Below are positions 1 through 4,804 of a DNA stretch of 5,422 nt, piece after piece. The first letter of the stretch is position 1; each line of letters opens with the position of its first letter. The position numbers and the translations under genes are program-made. The notes under the pieces were generated by a model. It made no database searches. It was not told the origin of the DNA and saw nothing but the letters and a program-made list of their open reading frames with translations. Source of the DNA: DATDRM01 sp035291705 (GTDB lineage Bacteria; Chloroflexota; Anaerolineae; Anaerolineales; UBA4823); the NCBI GenBank assembly GCA_035291705.1, contig DATDRM010000058.1, positions 1 through 5,422 on the forward strand, given 5' to 3'.

Positions 1-228
1 CGCCGACCGGAGCGCTTCGTCTTTCAATGGTATCCGGACAATCCTTCTTACCCCACCACAGTCGAAGTGGACTTCCAACCCACCGCAGGTGGTACAATTA
101 TTCGCCTGCGCGAGCATGGTTACCACGATACCCCCACCGGAAGAAAAGCTCTGATCAATTGCGCTACCGGCTGGGGAGAGGCGTTGACCCTCCTGAAGTT
201 TTACGTCGAGCACGGTATTCGCTATTGA
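1..228 (+). CDS. AHSA1/SRPBCC-type START-like domain protein, C-terminal fragment
   Basis: The frame beginning at base 1 is open for 75 codons and ends at TGA 226-228; the start lies outside the window. The fragment reads PERFVFQWYPDN, then TTVEVDFQPTAGGTIIRLREHG, broken here as TTVEVDFQP and GGTIIRLREHG, and ends with GWGEALTLLKFYVEHG. This order (a strand with PERxVFxW, a TxVxVxFxP strand, a GTxxRLxxxG strand, then a long C-terminal helix with GWxEALxxLxxY) is typical of the AHSA1 (activator of Hsp90 ATPase 1-like) branch of the SRPBCC fold, which forms a hydrophobic ligand-binding cavity. In bacteria most members have no known substrate, and none can be assigned here. The missing N-terminal half would be roughly 70-80 residues for a normal family member. 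No terminator is obvious in the 104 bases to the next gene. Confidence 0.8.
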   Translation, partial: RRPERFVFQWYPDNPSYPTTVEVDFQPTAGGTIIRLREHGYHDTPTGRKALINCATGWGEALTLLKFYVEHGIRY

Positions 229-332
229 ATAGGTAGCTAATTACATCTTTACGACCTTTGCGTTATAGCGGTAAATGATATTGTGATCGGAAACGCTCCA
301 TCGAGGGCTTTAAAATCTACGGAGATATAGCG

Positions 333-1028
333 ATGGAAGAAATTCAAGTCGATAATGGAACGATGACCGCCTACCTAGCAACGCCAGTACGGGGAGTAGG
401 CCCGGGTGTGCTCGTTCTGCACGCCTGGTGGGGGCTGACCGATTTCTTCAAAAATTTCTGCGATCGGCTGGCTGGTGAAGGTTTCGTCGTCCTGGCTCCT
501 GACCTTTACCACGGAGCGACAGCCGCCACCATTGACCAGGCCGAGCATCTCAGTTCTAAGTTGGGCCGCGCTCAGGCCACTAAAGAGGTCACTGCTGCTG
601 CAGATCATCTGCGCTCCCACCCGAACGTCAAGGGAGATCGGTTCGCAATGGTCGGCTTTTCTTTAGGCGCCTACTGGGGATCATGGCTGGTCGAAAACCG
701 GCCCAGCGATATTGCCGCTGCCGTCCTTTTCTATGGCAAAAGACCTGGCGATTATAGTGGAACTCAGGCCAGCTTCCTGGGGCATTTCGCCGAAAGAGAT
801 GAGTTTGAGTCGCTCCCGTCAGTGCGCAAGGTTGAGAAGCAGATGCGGGCAGCCGGAAAGCAAGTCACCTTTCATTTTTATCCAGGAACTGGGCATTGGT
901 TCTTCGAGGCCGACCGGCCGGAGGAGTATCATCCTGCCGCAGCGCAACTGGCCTGGGAACGAACCGTCGCCTTCTTGCATGCTCACCTCGATCTCTCATC
1001 CGTATCCCAACCAGAAAGGGAGTGTTAA
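333..1028 (+). CDS. Dienelactone hydrolase family protein (alpha/beta hydrolase, serine nucleophile)
   Basis: A 231-residue protein of normal length for the dienelactone hydrolase (DLH) family, cytosolic, with no signal peptide. Seen: an early strand with PGVLVLHAWWGL (24-35), a second with GFVVLAPDLYHG (50-61), the nucleophile elbow GFSLGA (108-113, Ser110), the acid in FAERDEF (Asp156) and the base in GTGHWFF (His188). Together these make a plausible Ser-Asp-His triad. The best studied DLH enzymes, which open dienelactones in chlorocatechol breakdown, carry Cys at the elbow. Serine here therefore argues against a simple clcD/tcbE label and points to another ester or lactone, or an unknown substrate. 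The ATG at 333 is preceded by GGAG (321-324) at 8 bases. The stop at 1026-1028 lies four bases before the probable start of the acetyltransferase gene, so the two are probably co-transcribed. Family confidence is high; substrate is unknown. Confidence 0.9.
   Translation: MEEIQVDNGTMTAYLATPVRGVGPGVLVLHAWWGLTDFFKNFCDRLAGEGFVVLAPDLYHGATAATIDQAEHLSSKLGRAQATKEVTAAADHLRSHPNVKGDRFAMVGFSLGAYWGSWLVENRPSDIAAAVLFYGKRPGDYSGTQASFLGHFAERDEFESLPSVRKVEKQMRAAGKQVTFHFYPGTGHWFFEADRPEEYHPAAAQLAWERTVAFLHAHLDLSSVSQPEREC
1018..1022 (+). promoter_or_regulatory. Ribosome binding site supporting a TTG start for the acetyltransferase
   Basis: GGGAG (within AGAAAGGGAG, 1013-1022) lies 10 bases before the in-frame TTG at 1033. 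It sits inside the last codons of the hydrolase gene, as is common in translationally coupled pairs. The competing ATG at 979 has no purine-rich site just upstream. It would add 18 residues (MLTSISHPYPNQ...) that read as frame-shifted hydrolase sequence, so TTG 1033 is preferred. Confidence 0.5.
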
Positions 1029-1032
1029 GGCG

Positions 1033-1599
1033 TTGCCAGACCTGATTATCCGGCCGGTTACTCCTGACCGTTGGACTGACCTGGAAACTCTATTTGGCCC
1101 GCGCGGCGCGATTGGCGGTTGTTGGTGTATGTGGTGGCGTCTCAGCCGCGCTGAGTACGAGCGACAGAAGGGTGAAGGCAACAAACAAGCGATGCAATCA
1201 ATCGTTGCCTCCGGCGATGTCCCCGGCCTGTTGGCGTACGCTGGTGAACAACCTGTCGCCTGGTGCTCAATAGCCCCTCGAGAAGATTTTCCTTCTTTGG
1301 AAAGGTCTCGGGTCCTGAAGCGTGTCGACGATCAGCCAGTCTGGTCGGTGGTGTGTTTTTATATCGCGAAGCCTTACCGGGGTCAAGGGGTTTCTGTGCA
1401 GTTACTGCTTGCGGCTGTTGAGTACGCTGGTCAACACGGCGCCCGCGTAGTCGAAGGATACCCGATCGAGCCCAAGAAGGACAGCGCCCCGGATATCTAT
1501 GCCTTCACCGGTATGGCTTCCGCCTTCCGCAAGGCCGGCTTTGTCGAAGTCCTCCGCCGCTCCGAAACACGACCGATTATGCGCTATTTCATTAAATGA
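1033..1599 (+). CDS. GNAT family N-acetyltransferase
   Basis: With the TTG start at 1033 the protein is 188 residues and begins (M)PDLIIRPVTPDRW, where the first strand of a GNAT fold belongs. Acetyl-CoA binding motif A is visible as VVCFYIAKPYRGQGVS (107-121; R116-G117-Q118-G119 form the pyrophosphate loop) followed by helix VQLLLAAVEYAGQHG. Motif B is near YAFTGMASAFRKAGF (156-170). The family transfers an acetyl group from acetyl-CoA to an amine; the acceptor is unknown. The N-terminal third has a distinctive CWCMWW cluster (30-35) and a VAWCSIAPREDFP strand (76-87), which I associate with an uncharacterised GNAT subfamily. The longest open frame runs back to 712, but that upstream part overlaps the hydrolase and has no acetyltransferase features. 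It is four bases downstream of the hydrolase stop, so likely the second gene of a two-gene unit. Confidence 0.85.
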   Translation: MPDLIIRPVTPDRWTDLETLFGPRGAIGGCWCMWWRLSRAEYERQKGEGNKQAMQSIVASGDVPGLLAYAGEQPVAWCSIAPREDFPSLERSRVLKRVDDQPVWSVVCFYIAKPYRGQGVSVQLLLAAVEYAGQHGARVVEGYPIEPKKDSAPDIYAFTGMASAFRKAGFVEVLRRSETRPIMRYFIK

Positions 1600-1678
1600 C
1601 TTATAGACGAATGGACTTTGAAATACACCCAGATTCTGATGGCTGGTTCCTATCCCCTTCCCCCGATGGTAGAATCAT

Positions 1679-1707
1679 GAGAGCCGGGGACGCCGACCCC
1701 GGCTCTC
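1679..1707 (+). terminator. GC-rich hairpin after the hydrolase-acetyltransferase pair, candidate terminator
   Basis: A perfect 11-bp inverted repeat: GAGAGCCGGGG (1679-1689) pairs with CCCCGGCTCTC (1697-1707) around a 7-base loop (1690-1696). It stands 80 bases after the acetyltransferase stop, where a terminator is expected. The downstream tract is TCTCT then AAGGAGG, not a run of T, so it is not a textbook intrinsic terminator. It could also be an mRNA 3'-end stabiliser. Confidence 0.5.
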
Positions 1708-1719
1708 TCTAAGGAGGAG

Positions 1720-1770
1720 AAGAAGAGAAATCGCCCTTCGATAATAATATTAGCAGGATTCTCTCTTCTT
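1720..1770. repeat. Imperfect inverted repeat, purine arm and pyrimidine arm
   Basis: The purine-rich arm at 1720-1732 (AAGAAGAGAAATC) is complementary to the pyrimidine-rich arm at 1757-1770 (GATTCTCTCTTCTT) with one unpaired base, around an A/T-rich loop of 24 bases (1733-1756). It could be a second, weak terminator for the genes on the left, or an operator or mRNA structure just upstream of the transporter promoter. The pairing is seen directly; the role is inferred. Confidence 0.45.
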
Positions 1771-1773
1771 TGC

Positions 1774-1803
1774 TTGACGCTTACCCTACGATTACCCTAC
1801 GAT
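1774..1803 (+). promoter_or_regulatory. Candidate sigma-70-like promoter of the ABC exporter operon
   Basis: TTGACG (1774-1779, five of six matches to the -35 consensus) and TACGAT (1798-1803, four of six to the -10) are separated by 18 bases, placing transcription start near 1810 and giving a leader of about 30 bases before the ATG at 1839. The spacer and the -10 hexamer fall inside an 11-bp direct repeat, so a protein that recognises the repeat would compete with RNA polymerase. Confidence 0.45.
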
Positions 1804-1808
1804 TACCC
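1781..1808 (+). repeat. 11-bp direct repeat (2.5 copies) overlapping the promoter
   Basis: TTACCCTACGA occurs at 1781-1791 and exactly again at 1792-1802, followed by a partial TTACCC at 1803-1808. An 11-bp step places each TTACCC word on nearly the same face of the helix. Three spaced heptamers (TTACCCT, TTACCCT, TTACCCA) with four-base gaps match the general layout of direct-repeat sites bound by OmpR/PhoB-family response regulators. The repeat is certain; an operator role is inference. It may instead be another example of the short-period arrays seen elsewhere in this window. Confidence 0.75.
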
Positions 1809-1838
1809 ATCAATTTTGTCAAATAAACAAGGATTTCT

Positions 1839-2855
1839 ATGGATTTTGCCATTCGAACCGAAAAAGTAGGCCGAGTTTACAAGATCCGCGGCAGTAAAAG
1901 GTCCGAACCGAGAGAACTGGTCGCCTTACACGATGTCGACGTGCAAATTGAGAGCGGTGAGTTGTTTGGTCTGCTCGGCCCAAACGGAGCCGGCAAGACT
2001 ACTTTGATCAAGATCCTGACCACCCTCCTGGCACCTTCTACGGGGAAAGCTTGGGTGGCTGGTTTCGACGTCGCCAAAGAACCCGAGAAAGTCCGCCCGC
2101 GCATCAACATGGTCTCCGGTGGGGAAGCCTCCGGCTATGGTTTGCTCACCGTACGCGAGAATCTGTGGATGTTTTCACAGTTCTATGGTCTGGATTCGGG
2201 CGAGGCGAACCGCCGCATCAAGCAGCTGCTCGATGTCGTTGGGATGGGCGACCGCCTCAATACCAAGTCCTCGGACCTTTCCACCGGCCTGCGCCAGAAG
2301 ATGAACATCGTGCGGGGTTTCCTCACTGATCCGCAGGTGCTCTTTTTAGACGAGCCCACCCTCGGCCTGGACGTCGGCGCGGCGCGCGATGTACGCAAGT
2401 TCATCCGCCAGTGGGTCGACGAGGACTCCGCGCGCACCATCTTGCTGACCACCCACTACATGGTCGAGGCCGACGAACTTTGCGACCGGGTCGCTATCAT
2501 TAATCAGGGGCGCGTGCTGGCCTGCGATACGCCTTCAAACCTGAAACACCGCCTGCAAAGTGATGCCATCTTCAAGCTCGAAGTCAGCCCACTCAACGGG
2601 TTTGGCGTTAAGACCCTGGAATCTTTGCCAGGTGTTAAGAAGTTGGTCCACCAACAAATCGATGGTGGGGCGCGGCTCGAATTCATCCTGGCCGAAGAGC
2701 CGGTGCTGGGCGCGGTGGTTAGCTCGCTCACCGCAGGGAATATCCGCATCTTGAATTTGCAGAAAAATGAACCCACCCTGGAAGATGTTTTTGTCGACCT
2801 TGTCGGCAGCAGCATGGCTGAAGTCGAGGGCAGTTCGTCAGGAAATAGCCAATGA
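1839..2855 (+). CDS. ABC-2 type exporter, ATP-binding subunit (DrrA/CcmA-like)
   Basis: A 338-residue cytosolic ATPase expected to drive export by the two permeases encoded downstream. The motifs are Walker A GPNGAGKTT (47-55, Lys53), ABC signature LSTGLRQKM (147-155), Walker B VLFLDEP (167-173, catalytic Glu172), D-loop LGLD (175-178) and H-loop TTHYM (His206). The region after Walker A where the Q-loop glutamine normally sits reads NMVSGGEASGYGLLTVREN, broken as NMVSGGEASG and YGLLTVREN (90-108), with no evident Gln. Signature position three is Thr instead of Gly. Both look like subfamily traits, since everything catalytic is intact. A C-terminal domain of about 100 residues (from about 240) ends in EPTLEDVFVDLVG, the usual ending of DUF4162-bearing ABC-2 ATPases. 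AAGGA (1829-1833) lies five bases before the ATG. The stop overlaps the next start (ATGA at 2852-2855), indicating translational coupling. Substrate unknown; drug, lipid or polysaccharide export are all possible. Confidence 0.93.
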   Translation: MDFAIRTEKVGRVYKIRGSKRSEPRELVALHDVDVQIESGELFGLLGPNGAGKTTLIKILTTLLAPSTGKAWVAGFDVAKEPEKVRPRINMVSGGEASGYGLLTVRENLWMFSQFYGLDSGEANRRIKQLLDVVGMGDRLNTKSSDLSTGLRQKMNIVRGFLTDPQVLFLDEPTLGLDVGAARDVRKFIRQWVDEDSARTILLTTHYMVEADELCDRVAIINQGRVLACDTPSNLKHRLQSDAIFKLEVSPLNGFGVKTLESLPGVKKLVHQQIDGGARLEFILAEEPVLGAVVSSLTAGNIRILNLQKNEPTLEDVFVDLVGSSMAEVEGSSSGNSQ

Positions 2856-3712
2856 CCAGTGCTCAGTTGTCGGTAAGTCAGGGACCGGTTAGGAAGACCT
2901 CCGGGTGGCGGCTTTTCCTGAAGACCGTCATTGCGCGGGCTTATCCGCGCCTGATCGGCCAGCAGCGCGAGAAAACCTGGATGTTTTTCGACGTCTTATT
3001 GCCGATGCTGGCTGTCTCGGCTTACGTCTTCGTTTACCGCGCCATTGACGCACCGGAAGAATACATTGGCTTCGTGGTTGTGGGAGGCGCGATGACCGCT
3101 TTCTGGCTGAACGTGCTGTGGAGCATGTCCAGCCAGTTGTATTGGGAGAAGGAACAGGGCAACCTGTCCCTGTACATCATGGCCCCCAACTCGATGATGG
3201 CCATCCTGCTGGGCATGGCCTTGGGCGGCATGCTGGCGACTACGTTGCGCGCCGCTGCCATCCTGATCTTGGGCAGCCTCTTCTTCCATGTCCAATTTGC
3301 GGTTGTCAGCTTCCTGCAACTGTTCACTGTCTTCCTGCTGGCGATGGTCGCCCTGTATGGTTTGGGCATGATGTCCGCTTCATTGTTCTTACTGCTCAGC
3401 CGGGAAGCCTGGCATATCGCCAACCTGGCCCAGGAGCCGGTCTATCTGGTCTCAGGGTTTTACTTCCCGATCAAGAATCTCAGCTTTTGGGTGGCCGCGG
3501 CCGCCTCGATCATCCCTCTCACCCTGGGACTGGATGCCATGCGGCAGCTGGTATTCCCCTCAGGGCCTGCCCTGGGATTTCTCAGTGTCAGCATCGAGCT
3601 GGCTGTGCTGGTCGTCTTATGTCTGGTCTTCCTGGCTGGGGCGCGCTTCCTGCTGGCCTACATGGAGCGCCTGGCGATCCGTGAGGGGCGACTTACAGAG
3701 AGTAGGAGATAG
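2852..3712 (+). CDS. ABC-2 type transporter permease, first subunit
   Basis: A 286-residue inner-membrane protein with about six hydrophobic segments, near residues 45-63, 71-92, 116-143, 150-181, 195-228 and 243-270. Before the third segment lies WEKEQGNLSLYIMAP (98-112), the ABC-2 coupling-region pattern (E-x-G-x-L followed by AP), where permeases contact the ATPase. A later SGFYFPIKNLSFW (201-213) matches the common SGxxFPxxxLP-type turn near the end of ABC-2 domains. The N-terminus is cytoplasmic and basic (RKTSGWRLFLK). AGGA (2840-2843) lies eight bases before the ATG, and the ATG overlaps the ATPase stop by four bases. It would pair with the second permease to form a heterodimeric channel, or each could homodimerise. 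Function as an exporter subunit is well supported by family and context; substrate is not determinable. Confidence 0.9.
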   Translation: MTSAQLSVSQGPVRKTSGWRLFLKTVIARAYPRLIGQQREKTWMFFDVLLPMLAVSAYVFVYRAIDAPEEYIGFVVVGGAMTAFWLNVLWSMSSQLYWEKEQGNLSLYIMAPNSMMAILLGMALGGMLATTLRAAAILILGSLFFHVQFAVVSFLQLFTVFLLAMVALYGLGMMSASLFLLLSREAWHIANLAQEPVYLVSGFYFPIKNLSFWVAAAASIIPLTLGLDAMRQLVFPSGPALGFLSVSIELAVLVVLCLVFLAGARFLLAYMERLAIREGRLTESRR

Positions 3713-3714
3713 AG

Positions 3715-3756
3715 ATCAGTGCCCAGTAATCAGTTTTCTGTAGTCAGTGGTCATTA
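3715..3756 (+). repeat. Degenerate 7-bp tandem array A, core TCAGT
   Basis: Six consecutive heptamers start at 3715, 3722, 3729, 3736, 3743 and 3750 and fit NYCAGTN loosely: the strongest units are ATCAGTG (3715), ATCAGTT (3729) and GTCAGTG (3743). Alternate units are more alike, giving also a clear 14-bp period. The array begins two bases after the first permease stop codon, in the spacer between the two permease genes. The spacing is seen directly; origin as a short tandemly repeated sequence is inferred. Confidence 0.65.
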
Positions 3757-3767
3757 TCAATGAACAT

Positions 3768-3816
3768 TTCACGCTTCACGAATTACGTATCACGCAACAT
3801 GCATCACGTTTCACCT
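3768..3816 (+). repeat. Degenerate 7-bp tandem array B, core TCACG
   Basis: Seven consecutive heptamers start at 3768, 3775, 3782, 3789, 3796, 3803 and 3810, with consensus WTCACGN. Examples are TTCACGC (3768), TTCACGA (3775), ATCACGC (3789) and ATCACGT (3803); the unit at 3796 (AACATGC) is the most diverged. It lies 11 bases after array A in a different phase and with a different core word, and ends 12 bases before the start codon of the second permease. No promoter-like pair of hexamers stands out within it. Confidence 0.75.
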
Positions 3817-3828
3817 TCTTAGATTTCA

Positions 3829-4734
3829 ATGACTGCAACCAATCCAAATTCCCTAATTCCTAATTCGCAACTCGCAACAGGCAATTCACATTCCTTCTGG
3901 CGTTCGTTTAAAACCGCCGCCTGGCTGGGCTGGCAGATCGAGTCGAACTGGACCGATCCTTTCCTCTTCGCCATATATTCGATCGTTAAGCCAATCTCCA
4001 GCGCCGCCATCCTGGTAGTCATGTACAGCATCATCACGCGCGGCGACTTCGCTTCACCGATCTTCCCTTACATCTACCTGGGTAACGCCTTCTATATCTA
4101 CGTTGGAGCGGTGATGGCTGGCATCTCCTGGGCCGTGATCGACGACCGCGAGCACTACAAAACGCTGAAGTACATGTACGTGGCGCCCATCCACATACCC
4201 ACCTATCTTATCGGGCGCGGGGTGGCCAAGTTTGTTGTCGGGAGTATGTCTGTCATCATCACCATTCTGTTCGGGGTGCTGCTTTTACATCTGAGGATCG
4301 ACCTGGCAGCGATCGATTGGCCCCTGTTCCTGGTCTCCCTGGCCATCGGGGTGGTCATGTTGGCCATGATGGGCCTCTTGCTGGCCGGGGTGTGCCTGTT
4401 GATCGCCCACCAGGTCTGGTTCCTGGGGGAAGGGGTCGCCGGTGCGCTCTACCTTTTCAGCGGGGCGATCTTCCCCCTCGAAGTGCTGCCCCCCTTCCTG
4501 CGCTGGATCGGCTACCTGATGCCGATCACCTACTGGCTGGAACTGCTGCGCCGCTCCCTGGTCAGCTCCGTGGCCCAGGCCTTCCCCACCCTGTCCGGCC
4601 TGAGCAATGACCAGCTATTGGGTATCCTGCTTGGCCTGACGCTGGTGTTTGGCGTGTTGTCTGTCTACACCTTCCGCCGGTGCGAACACCGCGCCCGCGA
4701 GCGCGGGTTGATCGATATGGTGTCGAATTATTAA
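3829..4734 (+). CDS. ABC-2 type transporter permease, second subunit, with repeat-encoded N-terminus
   Basis: A 301-residue inner-membrane protein with hydrophobic segments near 46-69, 77-103, 133-154, 164-195, 203-237 and 262-281. DDREHYKTLKYMYVAP (105-120) is the coupling-region counterpart of the motif in the first permease, and LFSGAIFPLEVLPPFLRW (209-226) is a classic ABC-2 segment. The conserved protein appears to begin near residue 22 (SFWRSFKTAAW). Residues 5-22, rich in Asn, Ser and Pro, are encoded by a 7-bp tandem repeat. The start is forced: an in-frame TAG lies at 3820-3822, and the next ATG, GTG or TTG in frame is Met65 at 4021, inside the first membrane segment. No Shine-Dalgarno sequence is visible before ATG 3829 (upstream is CCTTCTTAGATTTCA), unlike its neighbours. 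It lies 116 bases after the first permease and presumably serves the same exporter. Confidence 0.9.
   Translation: MTATNPNSLIPNSQLATGNSHSFWRSFKTAAWLGWQIESNWTDPFLFAIYSIVKPISSAAILVVMYSIITRGDFASPIFPYIYLGNAFYIYVGAVMAGISWAVIDDREHYKTLKYMYVAPIHIPTYLIGRGVAKFVVGSMSVIITILFGVLLLHLRIDLAAIDWPLFLVSLAIGVVMLAMMGLLLAGVCLLIAHQVWFLGEGVAGALYLFSGAIFPLEVLPPFLRWIGYLMPITYWLELLRRSLVSSVAQAFPTLSGLSNDQLLGILLGLTLVFGVLSVYTFRRCEHRARERGLIDMVSNY
3841..3896 (+). repeat. Degenerate 7-bp tandem array C, core AATTC, inside the permease reading frame
   Basis: Eight consecutive heptamers start at 3841, 3848, 3855, 3862, 3869, 3876, 3883 and 3890 and fit AAYTCNC loosely, for example AATTCCT (3855), AATTCGC (3862), AACTCGC (3869) and AATTCAC (3883). 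Three units make seven codons, so the encoded peptide has a loose seven-residue period (NSLIP, NSQLATG, NSHS). It lies entirely within codons 5-23 of the second permease. It has the same period as arrays A and B upstream but a different word. Confidence 0.75.
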
Positions 4735-4737
4735 GAT

Positions 4738-4774
4738 GTTTGAACGTTTTAACGTGAGAACGTTCAAACGTTTT
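4738..4774 (+). terminator. Hairpin after the exporter operon, candidate terminator
   Basis: GTTTGAACGTT (4738-4748) pairs perfectly with AACGTTCAAAC (4759-4769) around a 10-base loop, and GTTTT follows at 4770-4774. It starts three bases after the stop of the second permease. The stem is A/T-rich for an intrinsic terminator and the T tract is short, so efficiency may be low and the methyltransferase gene could be read through. The stem arises from an 8-bp tandem repeat whose core AACGTT is self-complementary. Confidence 0.5.
4742..4773 (+). repeat. 8-bp tandem array, core AACG
   Basis: Four consecutive octamers start at 4742 (GAACGTTT), 4750 (TAACGTGA), 4758 (GAACGTTC) and 4766 (AAACGTTT), with consensus NAACGTTN. 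This gives both a direct-repeat register and the palindrome that folds as the hairpin at 4738-4774. It occupies most of the 70-base spacer between the second permease and the methyltransferase gene. Confidence 0.75.
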
Positions 4775-4804
4775 ACCATCCCCCATTAACGAGTGTGGAG
4801 AAAT

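Noticed and set aside
27..236. Open frame of 69 codons at the left edge
   Set aside because: Out-of-frame shadow of the SRPBCC fragment, which has the family pattern in frame 1 and ends at 226-228.
258..284. Promoter before the hydrolase (TTGCGT and TATTGT)
   Set aside because: Spacing of about 15 bases and weak hexamer matches make it too poor to list as a feature.
712..1032. Upstream extension of the acetyltransferase frame back to ATG 712 (295 residues)
   Set aside because: The extension overlaps the well-supported hydrolase in another frame and reads as arbitrary sequence without GNAT features. The fold starts at about 1036.
1611..1712. A 33-codon open frame (MDFEIHPDSDGWF...) in the spacer after the acetyltransferase
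   Set aside because: No ribosome binding site, no recognised family, and its last third is the arm-loop-arm of the GC-rich hairpin.
3715..3896. CRISPR array
   Set aside because: Units are 7 bp and directly adjacent, with no spacers and no long conserved repeat.
4738..4774. Transposon terminal inverted repeat or attachment site
   Set aside because: No transposase or integrase gene is near and no second copy is seen in the window. The octamer register explains the palindrome.
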